Part shown: positions 17,278 through 26,752 of the stretch, piece by piece | Numbering within the stretch: position 1 is the stretch's first letter | How the letters are laid out: every line of letters begins with the position of its first letter | Assembly (NCBI RefSeq): GCF_001428845.1 | Contig: NZ_LMIU01000028.1 | Coordinates: 1 to 64,000 of the forward strand | Origin: Achromobacter sp. Root83 | GTDB taxonomy: Bacteria > Pseudomonadota > Gammaproteobacteria > Burkholderiales > Burkholderiaceae_B | Reading direction: 5' to 3' | DNA: 64,000 bases | The notes under the pieces: model-generated | What the model saw: the letters and a program-made list of their open reading frames with translations, nothing else | What the model was told of the DNA's origin: nothing | Database searches by the model: none | Program-made: the position numbers and the translations under genes

Positions 17278-18384
17278 ATGAAGTGCTCCTCGGTTCTTGC
17301 CGGTGTGACGGCAGTCTTCTTCGCTGTGCGCCAGCGATCTGGATTTCTACGTGGACGCCGCGCGCGCCGGCGTGCCGCCATTCCCCCGCCCATCGTTCAC
17401 TTGGCGCACCCCATCCCGCTGCACAAAAAAATACGACTGCCAGGGATAGGATGGCTGGTCGGCATCGTGGCGTGTGGACTGAGCGCGCCGGGCCTGGCTC
17501 AGGAAGGCGTGCGGCTCACGAAGGACGATCTGCAGAAGCGCGCGAACGGCGTGCTCGCGCTGATGTCGTTCTCGATTGTTCCCGATATCACCACCAGCTC
17601 GCTGAACATAGGCAGCGGCGGCGGATCGACCTCCGGGTCCAGCGACTTCTTCATGACGCAGTTGGGCGGCGGAGACACGATTTCCGATTCGGTTCCCATC
17701 TATCTGGAAGGGGTGATCGCCGCGAGCCGTTACGACCCTACCTTCGTCGCGACCCAGGGCCTGGAATCGCGCCGCATTCCCACCAAGTGGAACAGCATCT
17801 CGGCCACGGGCGGCATAGGCTGGGATTTCAAGCTGACCGACGAGTTGAAGCTGCGTCCGATCTTCAACTTCGCGCTGGGCAACGTCACCAGCGATCTGCG
17901 CGCGGCCAGTTGGTACGTGGGGCAGCAAACCGGACGCGATATCGACTTCCTGGACAGGGGATCGCTCAACGCCTACGGCCTGGGCGGTTCGGTGATGCTG
18001 GACTACGAGCACTATCGCCCAGGCTATGAAGTCGATGTCGAATTGCGCTATTCGGATATGCGGCTGCAGAGCTTCGACAGCTCGGCCGCGGTGCGCGGGC
18101 AGGCGACCGCGCAATCCGTCAATTTATGGACCCGCTACCGCGCGCCCACCGGCGCGATATTGCTGGAGCGGCCCTTGCGCTACGTGCTTGAACTGACGCA
18201 TTCCGAATTCCTGGGGGACCAGCGCGGGATACTGGGCTTCGACAGGCTGACCTCGGTGGGCGTTGGGCTGGAATTGGACTCAAGCGCCCATGACATTTTC
18301 ATAACCCGGACCCGGCTGGTGGGACGTTATGTGTTCGGCAACAATGTCTCGGGCTTTTCCGTCGGGCTGGCCGTGAGCTTCTAA
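17278..18384 (+). CDS. outer-membrane beta-barrel protein (solitary autotransporter-barrel type)
   Basis: A 368-residue frame. Residues about 53-75 (IRLPGIGWLVGIVACGLSAP, then GLAQ) look like a signal peptide, after which alternating strands end in a terminal Phe (SVGLAVSF), typical for outer-membrane barrels. The pattern RANGVLALMSFSIVPDITTS resembles solitary autotransporter-type barrels without a passenger. The 50 residues before the signal are odd; an in-frame TTG at 17401 may be the real start. No passenger or partner is visible. The stop overlaps the convergent LysR stop by 4 bases. Confidence 0.65.
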   Translation: MKCSSVLAGVTAVFFAVRQRSGFLRGRRARRRAAIPPPIVHLAHPIPLHKKIRLPGIGWLVGIVACGLSAPGLAQEGVRLTKDDLQKRANGVLALMSFSIVPDITTSSLNIGSGGGSTSGSSDFFMTQLGGGDTISDSVPIYLEGVIAASRYDPTFVATQGLESRRIPTKWNSISATGGIGWDFKLTDELKLRPIFNFALGNVTSDLRAASWYVGQQTGRDIDFLDRGSLNAYGLGGSVMLDYEHYRPGYEVDVELRYSDMRLQSFDSSAAVRGQATAQSVNLWTRYRAPTGAILLERPLRYVLELTHSEFLGDQRGILGFDRLTSVGVGLELDSSAHDIFITRTRLVGRYVFGNNVSGFSVGLAVSF

Positions 18385-19295
18385 GACCGCGCCGGGGGCT
18401 TGCCCGCCGCGCTTTCCTCCAGCAGCCAGTCCCGGAACGCGGCCACCGCCGGGATGGCCAGCTTGTCCGGGGCCGCCAGGAAAAAATAGCCCGCGCCCGT
18501 GCTGAATGTTTCGTCCAGCGCCGGCGCCAGCACGCCCTGCCTCAGCTCGTCTTCCACCAGAAAGGTCGGCAGCAGGCCGATGCCGATGCCGGACGCCACG
18601 GCCTGGATCAGGTGCGTGGTCAGCTCGAATTGTGCCCCCCATCGCATCGTGCGCACGGGCAGCCCATGCGCCTCGAACCAGCGTTGCCAGACGGCCGGGC
18701 GCGCGGCCACCTGCAGCAGCATGTGCTGGGCCAGGTCGGCGGGCGTGCGGGCCGGGTGCCGGGCCGCCAGTTCCGGACTGATCACGGGGATGACCTGCTC
18801 GTCCAGCAACCGGTGCGGAACCAGCCCCGGCCAGTCGCCATCGCCCACGGCGATCACGGCGTCGATGCCGGCCAGATCCAGATCGAAGCGTGTCACCCGC
18901 GAGTGCAGGTGGACCAGCACGCCGGGATGCCGCGCATAGAAGCGGTTCAGCCGGGGCATCAGCCACTTCGCGGTGAACGTGGGCAGCGCGGCCAGATGGA
19001 AGGCGCCGCGCCCGGTGCGATGCGAGATCGCCTGCAGGGACGCGCTGCGGATGCGGTGCAGGGCCGCAGCCAGTTCCTTCTGATAGCCCATGCCGGCTTC
19101 GGTCAGCAGGATGCGGCGCTTTTCCCGGCGGAACAGCGGCACTTCCAGCAGTTCCTCCAGCGCCTGCACCTGCCGGCTGACGGCGCTTTGGGTCAGCGCC
19201 AGTTCGGTCGCGGCCCGCGTGAAGCTCAGGTGGCGCGCGCTGGCCTCGAAGGCCAGCAGCAGGGACATGGATGGGGTCAGGCGGCGGGGGTTCAT
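18381..19295 (-). CDS. LysR-family transcriptional regulator (GcvA-like)
   Basis: A 304-residue LysR regulator: N-terminal winged helix (LLAFEASARHLSFTRAATEL, TQSAVSRQVQALEE) and a periplasmic-binding-like effector domain from about 95. The wording RRLTPSMSLLLAFEA resembles the GcvA group. The ATG at 19295 is chosen since the extension to 19400 crosses the intergenic palindrome. It is divergent from the FAD/Fe-S oxidoreductase operon, with a perfect palindrome between them, so it most likely controls that operon. Confidence 0.85.
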   Translation of the reverse strand: MNPRRLTPSMSLLLAFEASARHLSFTRAATELALTQSAVSRQVQALEELLEVPLFRREKRRILLTEAGMGYQKELAAALHRIRSASLQAISHRTGRGAFHLAALPTFTAKWLMPRLNRFYARHPGVLVHLHSRVTRFDLDLAGIDAVIAVGDGDWPGLVPHRLLDEQVIPVISPELAARHPARTPADLAQHMLLQVAARPAVWQRWFEAHGLPVRTMRWGAQFELTTHLIQAVASGIGIGLLPTFLVEDELRQGVLAPALDETFSTGAGYFFLAAPDKLAIPAVAAFRDWLLEESAAGKPPARS

Positions 19296-19391
19296 TCTGG
19301 AATAACATGAATTGAATGGGGCCACTATAACGTGCCACGATCGTCTTGATATGGGATTCGGCCGCGAATGCCCAACCCTGCAGCCCGAACA

Positions 19392-19412
19392 TTCATTCAT
19401 AAAATGAATGAA
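19392..19412. promoter_or_regulatory. perfect 21-bp palindrome, candidate LysR operator
   Basis: TTCATTCAT and ATGAATGAA form perfect 9-base arms around AAA. The site lies 84 bases before the oxidoreductase start and 97 bases from the LysR start. LysR-type regulators bind dyads in such divergent gaps; another ATGAAT-like half-site (ATGAATTGAAT, about 19307-19317) lies nearer the regulator. Confidence 0.55.
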
Positions 19413-19495
19413 CTATCTGAATATTTTCCGTTTTCCCAACGCGCGCGGCCGATGGAAAATAGCCGCGAAGGCCAGAGCGCCCAAGGGAGTCATGC

Positions 19496-22417
19496 ATGAC
19501 AGGCAGCAAAGCGAACACGTCGCTCCACCAGGCATTGGTGCGCGAACTGGGCTCGTCCGTCAGGTTCGATGACGGGCACCGCGCGGTGTACGCCTCGGAT
19601 GCGTCCAACTACCGCCAGGTGCCGATCGGCGCGGTGGTGCCGGCATCGCTGGAAGAGTTCGTGGCGGGCGTGCGCATCTGCGAGGCGCATGGCGCGCCCA
19701 TCCTGCTGCGCGGCGCGGGCACGTCGATGAGCGGGCAGACGGTGAACCAGGCCGTCGTGTTCGACCTGTCGGCGCACTGCAACCGCATCGTGGAACTGGA
19801 CCCGCTGGCGCGCACCGCGCTGGTCGAACCGGGCGTGATCTGCGACGCGCTGCGGGACCGGGCGGAAGCATTCGGCCTGACCTTCGCGCCCGACCCGTCC
19901 ACGCACAGCCGCTGCACGCTGGGCGGGATGATCGCCAACAACTCCTGCGGTCCGCATTCCGTGATGGCGGGCAAGACACTTGAGAACGTCGAAGCGCTGG
20001 AGGTCATGACCTGTGACGGCGAACGGTTCTGGGTCGGCCCCACGCCCGAAGACGAGCTGGGGCGCATCATCGCGGCCGGCGGGCGGCGCGGCCAGATCTA
20101 TCGGGACTTGCGGGACCTGCGGGACCGCTACGCCGCGCTGATCCGCGAGCGCTTTCCGGACATCAAGCGCCGCGTGTCCGGCTACAACCTGGATCAGCTT
20201 CTGCCCGAGAACGGCTTCAATGTGGCGCGCGCCCTGGTGGGCTCGGAAGGCACCTGCGCGCTGACCCTGCAGGCGCGCGTGCGCCTGGTCAAGAGCCCTG
20301 CCGTGCGCGTGGTGCTGGTGCTGGGCTTTCCGGATATCTATGTCGCGGCGGACGCGGTGCCCGAGTACCAGCGGTTTAGCCCCATCGCCATCGAGGGGCT
20401 GGACCGCGCCATCATTCGCGGCCTCGAGGCGCGCAACCTGGCACGCGACGAGATCGCGCTGCTGCCCCAAGGCGACGCCTGGGTGATGGTGGAGTTCGGC
20501 GGCGACACGCTGGACGACGCGCTGGCGCAGGCCGGGCGCGCCGAGGCGTATTTCCGCGAGCGCCCCGCCGGGCCGGTGCCCAGCTGCTGGGTGATTGCGG
20601 ATCCGGCCATCCAGAAGCGGGTGTGGTCGATCCGCGAGAACGGCGCGTCGGCCACACAGTTGTCGATCGACCCCAGCATTCCCGACCCGCAGGTGGGCTG
20701 GGAGGACGCCGCTGTCGCCCCCCTTCGGCTGGGGGATTACCTGCGCGGGTTTCAGGCGCTGGTGGACCGCTACGGTTACCGGACCTCTCTATTCGGCCAC
20801 TTCGGCGACGGATGCGTGCATGCGCGCGTGACCTTCAACGTGCGCACCGTGGAAGGCGTGGCGACGTTCCGCGCCTTTCTGCGCGAGGCGGCGCAATTGG
20901 TCGTGGATTGCGGCGGCTCGCTCACGGGCGAACACGGCGACGGCCAGGCCCGCGCCGAGTTCCTGCCCATCATGTTCGGCGAGGAATTGATGGAAGCGAT
21001 GCGCGCCTTCAAGCGCATCTGGGATCCCAAGGGGCTGATGAACCCGGGCAAGCTCGTCGATGCCTACCGCGTCGACGAGAACCTGCGCATGGGGCCTGCC
21101 TACAAGACCGTCAATATCCACACGCGGATGAACTTCCGCAGCGCCGAGGGCGACGGCTTCCAGCGCGCGATCGAACACTGCGTGGGGATGGGCCGTTGCC
21201 GCAGCGAACAAGGCGGCACCATGTGCCCCAGCTACCGCGCCACCAAGGACGAACGCTTTTCCACGCGCGGCCGCTCGCGGCTCTTCTGGGAGATGCTGCA
21301 AGGCGAGGTCATCCGGGACGGCTGGCGCAGCCAGCCGGTGAAGGAAGCGCTGGACACCTGTCTGGCCTGCAAGGGCTGCCGCAGCGACTGTCCGACGCAT
21401 ACCGACATGGCTTCCTACAAGGCCGAGTTCCTGTCGCATTACTACGAGCATGCGCGCCGTCCCCGACAGGCGCTGACGATGGGGCGCATCGGCGACTGGG
21501 CGCCCTGGGCCGCCAGGCTGCCGTGGCTGGCCAATCTGATGACGCAGAACCGCTATCTGGCGCCCTTGGCCAAGAAGATCGGCGGCATCGCCGCGCAGCG
21601 CGACCTGCCCCGGTTCGCCCGCCGCCCTTACCGCCGCCAGCACCCGCCGGCGCTACCCGCGGGCAAGCGGGTCATCCTGTGGGTGGACACGTTCTGCGAA
21701 CACTTCCATCCCGAGGTGGCCGCCGCCGCGGCCGGCGTGCTCCAGCATGCGGGCTACCAGGCCGTCCTGCCCGACAAGCCCCTGTGCTGTGGACGGCCGC
21801 TGTACGACTTCGGTTATCTGGATCTGGCGCGCGAGCGTCTGCGCAAAATCCTGGACGTGATCGGTCCGCAGTTAGGCGAAGCCGGCGCGGACCACCGCGA
21901 GCCGGTCGCCATCGTGGGACTGGAACCCGGCTGCATGTCCGTGTTCAAGGACGAATTGCTGAAGCTGTTCCCGGACGATCCGCGCGCGCGCCAGGTGTCC
22001 CGCATGACATTCCTGCTGGGCGACTTCCTGCATCAGGCGGGCTACCAGCCGCCCACGCTGGACCGCGATGTGCTGGTGCATGCGCACTGCCATCAGAAGT
22101 CCCTGTTCGGCAGCAAGGGCGACGTGGCCCTGCTGGCGGCGATGGGCGTGCGCGCCCGCCATCTGGACAGCGGCTGCTGCGGCATGGCCGGCTCGTTCGG
22201 CTTCAACCCCGAACACGCCGCGATGTCGCTGGCGGTGGGCGAACAGAGCCTGCTGCCCGCCGTGCGGGCGGCGACGCCGGACACCATCGTCCTCACCAAC
22301 GGCTTTAGCTGCCGCGAACAGATCCGCCAATCGGCGGGCCGCGACGTCATGCACCTGGCCGAACTGCTGCATCTTGCGATCGATCAGCAAGCCGTGGCGG
22401 CGATGCAGGCAACATAG
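19496..22417 (+). CDS. FAD-binding and Fe-S-binding oxidoreductase (YdiJ/D-lactate dehydrogenase-like)
   Basis: A 973-residue fused flavo/iron-sulfur dehydrogenase. Order: PCMH-type FAD domain (about 40-270; [31 protein letters not shown]), FAD oxidase C-domain to about 530 ([24 protein letters not shown]), Fe-S region with CVGMGRC and [14 protein letters not shown], then CCG-type domains ([34 protein letters not shown]). This is the arrangement of E. coli YdiJ and related 2-hydroxyacid dehydrogenases feeding electrons to the chain or a carrier. AAGGGAG lies 7 bases before the ATG. First gene of an operon with an SDR and a DapA-like enzyme; likely oxidises a 2-hydroxy acid. Confidence 0.88.
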   Translation: MTGSKANTSLHQALVRELGSSVRFDDGHRAVYASDASNYRQVPIGAVVPASLEEFVAGVRICEAHGAPILLRGAGTSMSGQTVNQAVVFDLSAHCNRIVELDPLARTALVEPGVICDALRDRAEAFGLTFAPDPSTHSRCTLGGMIANNSCGPHSVMAGKTLENVEALEVMTCDGERFWVGPTPEDELGRIIAAGGRRGQIYRDLRDLRDRYAALIRERFPDIKRRVSGYNLDQLLPENGFNVARALVGSEGTCALTLQARVRLVKSPAVRVVLVLGFPDIYVAADAVPEYQRFSPIAIEGLDRAIIRGLEARNLARDEIALLPQGDAWVMVEFGGDTLDDALAQAGRAEAYFRERPAGPVPSCWVIADPAIQKRVWSIRENGASATQLSIDPSIPDPQVGWEDAAVAPLRLGDYLRGFQALVDRYGYRTSLFGHFGDGCVHARVTFNVRTVEGVATFRAFLREAAQLVVDCGGSLTGEHGDGQARAEFLPIMFGEELMEAMRAFKRIWDPKGLMNPGKLVDAYRVDENLRMGPAYKTVNIHTRMNFRSAEGDGFQRAIEHCVGMGRCRSEQGGTMCPSYRATKDERFSTRGRSRLFWEMLQGEVIRDGWRSQPVKEALDTCLACKGCRSDCPTHTDMASYKAEFLSHYYEHARRPRQALTMGRIGDWAPWAARLPWLANLMTQNRYLAPLAKKIGGIAAQRDLPRFARRPYRRQHPPALPAGKRVILWVDTFCEHFHPEVAAAAAGVLQHAGYQAVLPDKPLCCGRPLYDFGYLDLARERLRKILDVIGPQLGEAGADHREPVAIVGLEPGCMSVFKDELLKLFPDDPRARQVSRMTFLLGDFLHQAGYQPPTLDRDVLVHAHCHQKSLFGSKGDVALLAAMGVRARHLDSGCCGMAGSFGFNPEHAAMSLAVGEQSLLPAVRAATPDTIVLTNGFSCREQIRQSAGRDVMHLAELLHLAIDQQAVAAMQAT

Positions 22418-22472
22418 GGCCGGACGCAAGCGGGTTCGCGCCGGCCGCGCATTTTCTTTTACGGAGGTAAGT

Positions 22473-23258
22473 ATGGATTTGGGTATCAAGAACAAGACCG
22501 CCCTGGTGCTGGGCGGTGGCGGCGGACTGGGCAGTGCCATTGCGTGGTCGCTGGCGCAGGAAGGCGTCAAGGTGGTCGTGGCCGACCTGAACGGCGACGC
22601 GGCGGCCGCCACCGCGGACAAGATCAAGGCCCAGGGCCTGGCCGCCCATGCGCTGCAATGGGATCTGCGGGCACTGGACGCCTTCGATGGCCAGGTGGGC
22701 TGGATCGAGGCCAATGTGGGTCCCGTCGACATCCTGGTCAACAACACCGGCGGCCCTCCCCCCACGCCCTCGTCGGGCCAGCCGGCGGATCTGTGGCGCG
22801 AGCAGTTCGAAGGCATGGTGCTGTCCGTCATTAAGCTGACCGACCGCGTGCTGCCCGGCATGCGCGAACGGCAGTGGGGACGAATCATCACCAGCACGTC
22901 ATCGGGCGTGATCGCGCCGATCCCCAACCTGGGCATCTCGAACGCGCTGCGCATGTCGCTGGTGGGCTGGTCCAAGACGCTGGCGCGCGAGGTGGGCAGG
23001 GACGGCATCACGTCGAACATCGTGCTGCCCGGCCGCATCGCCACCGCCCGCATCGCCTTCCTGGACGAGGCCCGCGCAAAGCGCGAAGGCCGCAGCGTGG
23101 ATGACGTCAGCCGCGAAAGCACGGACGCCATCCCCGTGGGCCGGTACGGCGATCCGAAGGAATACGGCGACGCCGTCGCCTTCCTGGCCAGCGCGCGCGC
23201 CAGCTACATTACCGGATCGACGATCCGGGTGGATGGCGGCCTGATCGCCAGCATTTAA
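22473..23258 (+). CDS. SDR-family oxidoreductase with atypical active site
   Basis: A 261-residue SDR. The nucleotide loop is VLGGGGGLG (11-19), with NNTGG near 92 and TSTSSG near 144. Where classical SDRs carry YxxxK, this protein reads LGISNALRM, so the catalytic Tyr and the Lys four residues later are absent; a subgroup of FabG-like SDRs is known with the NLxxSNxxR pattern. Activity is therefore uncertain. ACGGAGGTAA precedes the ATG at 22473, which is chosen over a longer open frame. It is 55 bases after the flavoprotein and 52 before the DapA-like gene. Confidence 0.82.
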   Translation: MDLGIKNKTALVLGGGGGLGSAIAWSLAQEGVKVVVADLNGDAAAATADKIKAQGLAAHALQWDLRALDAFDGQVGWIEANVGPVDILVNNTGGPPPTPSSGQPADLWREQFEGMVLSVIKLTDRVLPGMRERQWGRIITSTSSGVIAPIPNLGISNALRMSLVGWSKTLAREVGRDGITSNIVLPGRIATARIAFLDEARAKREGRSVDDVSRESTDAIPVGRYGDPKEYGDAVAFLASARASYITGSTIRVDGGLIASI

Positions 23259-23310
23259 GTGCGCCAAGGCGCTGCGCGGCAAGAGCCGCAACCATTTTTC
23301 AAGGATTTGG

Positions 23311-24249
23311 ATGATGAAACTGACTGCTGACGCCAAAGGCGTGTTCCCCATTGCCCCCACCCCGTTCTTCGACGACGGCGCCGTGGACCACGCGTCGATC
23401 GACCGGATGATGGATTTCTACCAGGCTTGCGGCTCGACCGGCCTGACCGTGCTGGGCCAGCTCGGCGAGGCACCCAAGCTGGACTTCTCGGAGTCCCTGG
23501 AGATTGCTTCGCAGGTCATCGGCAAGGCGGGCGGCATGCCCATCGTGGTGGGTGTGTCGGCGCCCGGATTCGCATCCATGCGTTCGCTGACGCGAGAAGT
23601 GATGGACCGCGGCGCGGCCGGCGTGATGATCGCGCCGCCCAACACCTTGCGCACTGACGACCAGATCGTCAATTACTACCACCAGGCGGTCGAGGCCATC
23701 GGCGCCGACGTGCCCTTTGTGCTGCAGGATTACCCGCTGACGTTCTCGGTGCAGATGGCGCCGTCCGTCATCCGGCGCATCGTGACGGACCTGCCCTCTT
23801 GCGTGATGCTCAAGCACGAGGACTGGCCCGGGCTGGAGAAAATCTCGGCGCTGCGCCGCTTCGAAGCCGAAGGATCGATGCGCCATATCTCGATCCTGTG
23901 CGGCAACAACGGCCTGTTTCTGGACTATGAAATGGCGCGCGGCGCCGACGGCGCCAACACCGGCTACTGCTTCCCCGACATGTTGTGCGACTTCGTCAAA
24001 TGGGTGGGCGAAGGCAAGACCGAAGCCGCGCATGACCTGTTCGACGCGCACCTGCCGCTGCTGCGCTACGAGCAGCAGCCCGGCGTGGGGCTGGCCGTGC
24101 GCAAATACGTGATGATGCGCCGGGGCATCCTGACCAGCGCGGCGCAACGCCGGCCGGGCAGCGTGCTGACTCCGCAGGCGAAGTCAGAGGTCGACCATCT
24201 GCTGACCCGCCTGGCCCGGCACGACGCGCGCGCGACGAACCTTAGCTGA
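23311..24249 (+). CDS. dihydrodipicolinate synthase/N-acetylneuraminate lyase-family aldolase
   Basis: A 312-residue class I aldolase barrel. The Schiff-base Lys is Lys168 (VMLKHED) and the active-site Tyr is Tyr141 (VLQDYPL); the substrate-binding loop near 47-53 reads VLGQLGE instead of the usual GTTGE. The family condenses or cleaves 2-oxo acids, mostly pyruvate adducts. Genomic position suggests use in breakdown of a sugar acid or hydroxy-2-oxo acid together with the SDR and flavoprotein, not lysine synthesis. AAGGA lies 8 bases before the first ATG; a second ATG follows directly. Confidence 0.85.
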   Translation: MMKLTADAKGVFPIAPTPFFDDGAVDHASIDRMMDFYQACGSTGLTVLGQLGEAPKLDFSESLEIASQVIGKAGGMPIVVGVSAPGFASMRSLTREVMDRGAAGVMIAPPNTLRTDDQIVNYYHQAVEAIGADVPFVLQDYPLTFSVQMAPSVIRRIVTDLPSCVMLKHEDWPGLEKISALRRFEAEGSMRHISILCGNNGLFLDYEMARGADGANTGYCFPDMLCDFVKWVGEGKTEAAHDLFDAHLPLLRYEQQPGVGLAVRKYVMMRRGILTSAAQRRPGSVLTPQAKSEVDHLLTRLARHDARATNLS

Positions 24250-24289
24250 TCACGGCAGAGCGCGCCTGCGGGCGCCGCCCCGTCGAAGT

Positions 24290-24332
24290 AACCCGGAGTA
24301 TTTCCAAGGTAACAACACGTTAACTCCGGGTT
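24290..24332 (+). terminator. 10-bp inverted repeat downstream of the aldolase operon
   Basis: AACCCGGAGT (24290-24299) is matched exactly by ACTCCGGGTT (24323-24332), separated by 23 bases and followed by a short T-containing stretch. It may end transcription of the operon; the long loop makes an operator or RNA element equally possible. The 312-base gap from 24250 to 24561 holds this repeat and one promoter-like site; no gene is seen in it. Confidence 0.4.
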
Positions 24333-24466
24333 TCCGATTTCCTCCGTGCGTGGCTCAAGCGCGTTCCGCGCAAAGCCCGCCCATGGGCGCCCTTCTCGGA
24401 CTTTTCCTAAGAGTTTTCAGGTTCACTCCGCACCTACACTCTCGCCTTTTGCCGCGAAGAGTCGTC

Positions 24467-24496
24467 TTGACAGCATCGGAACCCGGCAACTATGTT
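24467..24496 (+). promoter_or_regulatory. sigma70-like promoter TTGACA-N18-TATGTT
   Basis: A perfect -35 hexamer TTGACA (24467-24472) and a -10-like TATGTT (24491-24496) with 18-base spacing lie 65 bases before the start of the secreted-protein gene. Confidence 0.5.
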
Positions 24497-24561
24497 CGAT
24501 GCCGCCGGCGATTTGACACCATTTGGTTCCAATGCGGCACCACACACAGAGAGACGAGTTC

Positions 24562-25449
24562 ATGGCTTTTTCGCGGGCGTATTACGGCAGGAATTCGTGG
24601 GCGCGCGGGGCGGCGGCCGGCTTGCTGGCCGCCACGCTTGCTGCCCTGCCCCCCGCCATCGCGACGGCTGCGCCGCAACAGAACGCCCCCGCCCAGGCCG
24701 CCGTCGCGCCGCCGGATGGCGGCACCGTCCTGTACTTCATCCACCAGATCGACGGCAAGGGCGCCACGTCCTATGAAGTGGCGAACGGCAGCATCGCCAC
24801 CTATTGGTTCGGCCATGCTTTCGAGCTGGGCGGAACGCAGTATTTCACCGGCTTTGTCTGGGAGACCGCGGAACGCTACGGCAACCCCGGCGAGGACAAC
24901 GTCGGCCCCGGCACCCTGGCCAATCTGGCCGAAGCCACCTTCATCCTGGCCAATCCGTCGTCCGATCGGCCCTGGAAATTCCGGGGCATGGAGCACACCA
25001 TCGGCGAGTTCGGCGCATACGAAAGGGCTCCCGAAGTCGACACCGAGCGCAAGCCGCTCGAACACCGCACCGCCTCCGGCAAGCTGGTGCTGGCGGTGCC
25101 CACCGCAAGCTTCGACAACGGCATCACCACCAGCGGCTACGCCATGTTCGTGTTCACGCCGCCGGACAAGCGGCAGGACGACACCAACGACAAGGTCTGG
25201 GCCTATGTGGGCAGCGTCCTCACCGGCGAGGACAACAGCCTGGCCTGTGCCGACGGCGAAGTCATGCCTTGCACGAACAGCAGCGGTGAACTGAGTTTCA
25301 GCGCGAACGGCAGCAGCGACCTGCCCTTGCTGAACGTGAAGCTCAGCGGCACCACGATTGCCGGCCCGGACAAGACCCGTCGGCTCGGCCCCGCCGACGC
25401 CGTGGCCTACGCCTACGACTCCGCCAGCAAGGCATACGCGCCGCGCTAA
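24562..25449 (+). CDS. exported protein of unknown function
   Basis: A 295-residue protein I do not recognise. Residues 1-37 form a signal peptide (GAAAGLLAATLAALPPAIAT, then AAP). The mature part begins with an Ala/Pro/Gln linker and continues as a mixed, beta-rich domain with many Trp, Tyr and Gly residues (TVLYFIHQIDGKGATSYEVA, YWFGHAFELGGTQYFTG) and one Cys pair (CADGEVMPC). No catalytic motif is evident. The ATG at 24562 follows GAGACGAG; an upstream in-frame ATG at 24523 would spoil the signal peptide. It has its own promoter-like site and ends 6 bases from the convergent cyclase gene, so it is probably monocistronic. Confidence 0.75.
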   Translation: MAFSRAYYGRNSWARGAAAGLLAATLAALPPAIATAAPQQNAPAQAAVAPPDGGTVLYFIHQIDGKGATSYEVANGSIATYWFGHAFELGGTQYFTGFVWETAERYGNPGEDNVGPGTLANLAEATFILANPSSDRPWKFRGMEHTIGEFGAYERAPEVDTERKPLEHRTASGKLVLAVPTASFDNGITTSGYAMFVFTPPDKRQDDTNDKVWAYVGSVLTGEDNSLACADGEVMPCTNSSGELSFSANGSSDLPLLNVKLSGTTIAGPDKTRRLGPADAVAYAYDSASKAYAPR

Positions 25450-25455
25450 GGAGAA

Positions 25456-26625
25456 TCAGGCCGTAGCCGTCGCGTCCGGCGCCAGTTCCAGACGGTTTCC
25501 ACCCAGCGATTTGGCGCGGTACAGCGCCTGGTCGGCGATGGCCAGCCCGTCCATGATGGCGGGCACGTCCTGGTCGAAGCGCGCAAGGCCGATGCTGACC
25601 GTGGCCGGTATGCCGATGCCGTCGGTCCGGCCGGACATCGTTTCGGCGAAACGCTTCGCAACCGCCTCCCCCAGCGCCTGCGCGCGCTGGGCGTCATCAC
25701 CCCAGAGCAGCGCGGCGAACTCCTCGCCGCCGATCCGCGCAAGTATTGCCTCGGGCCCCATCACGTCCCGGGCGATCTCGGCGAATGACTTGAGCACCTT
25801 GTCGCCCGCCTGATGGCCATGGCGGTCATTGATGGACTTGAACTGGTCCAGGTCGAAGGCAAGGATGGACACCCTGCCGCGCCCTTCCCGGCGGTCGATG
25901 ATGCGCGAGCCCTGTTCGAAGAACCATCTGCGGTTGCCCAGGCGAGTCAGATAATCGGTCTGGGATTCCAGCCGAAGCTGCCCGTGGGTCTCGTCGCGGA
26001 TGAGCTTGAGCAGCGTCATCGGCAGAATCACCGAATACAGCACGCCTTCGTAGATGGTGAGCTTGCCGGTGAACGACTGCACCGCCTGGGCGGACGGGAT
26101 CGTCAGCCACGGCAGGATGAATGCCCGGGCGGCATAAAGCGCGGCATGGATGCCCGTCGCCGCCACCACGATGTAGCGGGCCTGCAGGGCCTTCATGGCC
26201 TTGCATCGCAGCATTTCCCAGGCCGTCAGGCCGCTGATGAGCGCAATCGGAACCGAACTGACATGCGTCCACATGACGTCCTGCCAGCGCGTGCCCCCGA
26301 TCGCCCACGCCAGCGCCATGCAGACCAGAATGGCGGCCGGCGTGCGGCGGTACCGGCGGCCGTCCAGCGACGCGACGCCGTTGAGAATCAGGAGATAGCC
26401 GCAAAGAATGACCAGATTGCTGATGCCGGAGCCGAGCGCGCCGGGCAGATCGCGGCGGTACAGTGCCGCCGCGCAGCCGATCGCCAGCGTCGCGAATCCC
26501 GCAGCCAGAGTTCGTAGTTCCTTGCTGCGCTGGGGATTGGCCCGCTGCTCCCAAAACGTCAATCCGGCACTGGCCAGCAGCGTTCCGATTGCTAGGAAGT
26601 AAAGAGTAAGAAGATCGACGTACAT
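25456..26625 (-). CDS. membrane diguanylate cyclase (GGDEF)
   Basis: A 389-residue protein with about six or seven N-terminal membrane helices (residues 5-215) and a C-terminal GGDEF domain (about 220-385). The active site is GGEEF in ARIGGEEFAALL, with FDLDQFKSINDRHGH as the metal and nucleotide region, so cyclic di-GMP synthesis is expected. The four residues at the inhibitory I-site position (usually RxxD) read GPEA, so product inhibition should be absent. The membrane part resembles no named sensor I can assign. Adjacent genes give no clear pathway link. Confidence 0.88.
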   Translation of the reverse strand: MYVDLLTLYFLAIGTLLASAGLTFWEQRANPQRSKELRTLAAGFATLAIGCAAALYRRDLPGALGSGISNLVILCGYLLILNGVASLDGRRYRRTPAAILVCMALAWAIGGTRWQDVMWTHVSSVPIALISGLTAWEMLRCKAMKALQARYIVVAATGIHAALYAARAFILPWLTIPSAQAVQSFTGKLTIYEGVLYSVILPMTLLKLIRDETHGQLRLESQTDYLTRLGNRRWFFEQGSRIIDRREGRGRVSILAFDLDQFKSINDRHGHQAGDKVLKSFAEIARDVMGPEAILARIGGEEFAALLWGDDAQRAQALGEAVAKRFAETMSGRTDGIGIPATVSIGLARFDQDVPAIMDGLAIADQALYRAKSLGGNRLELAPDATATA

Positions 26626-26713
26626 CCTGAGCAGGAAAGGATTTCGCCGAAATATCGCGGCGTGACCGGGATTTTACGGTGAAACCGGGCAGCCGGAGAG
26701 GCTGGGGACGGCC

Positions 26714-26744
26714 GGGCGCGCCCGGGCGCCCCGGGCCCGCGCCC
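26714..26744. terminator. GC-rich hairpin between a PhnB-like gene and the cyclase gene
   Basis: GGGCGCG (26714-26720) pairs with CGCGCCC (26738-26744); inside, two CCCGGG blocks (26721-26726 and 26730-26735) can also pair. It follows the stop of the minus-strand PhnB-like gene. There is no T-run, so it is a hairpin that may pause or end transcription rather than a textbook terminator. Confidence 0.35.
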
Positions 26745-26752
26745 AGCCTCCG

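Noticed and set aside
20623..22308. 561-codon open frame on the plus strand
   Set aside because: Second frame inside the FAD/Fe-S oxidoreductase gene; no domain and Arg/Pro-rich.
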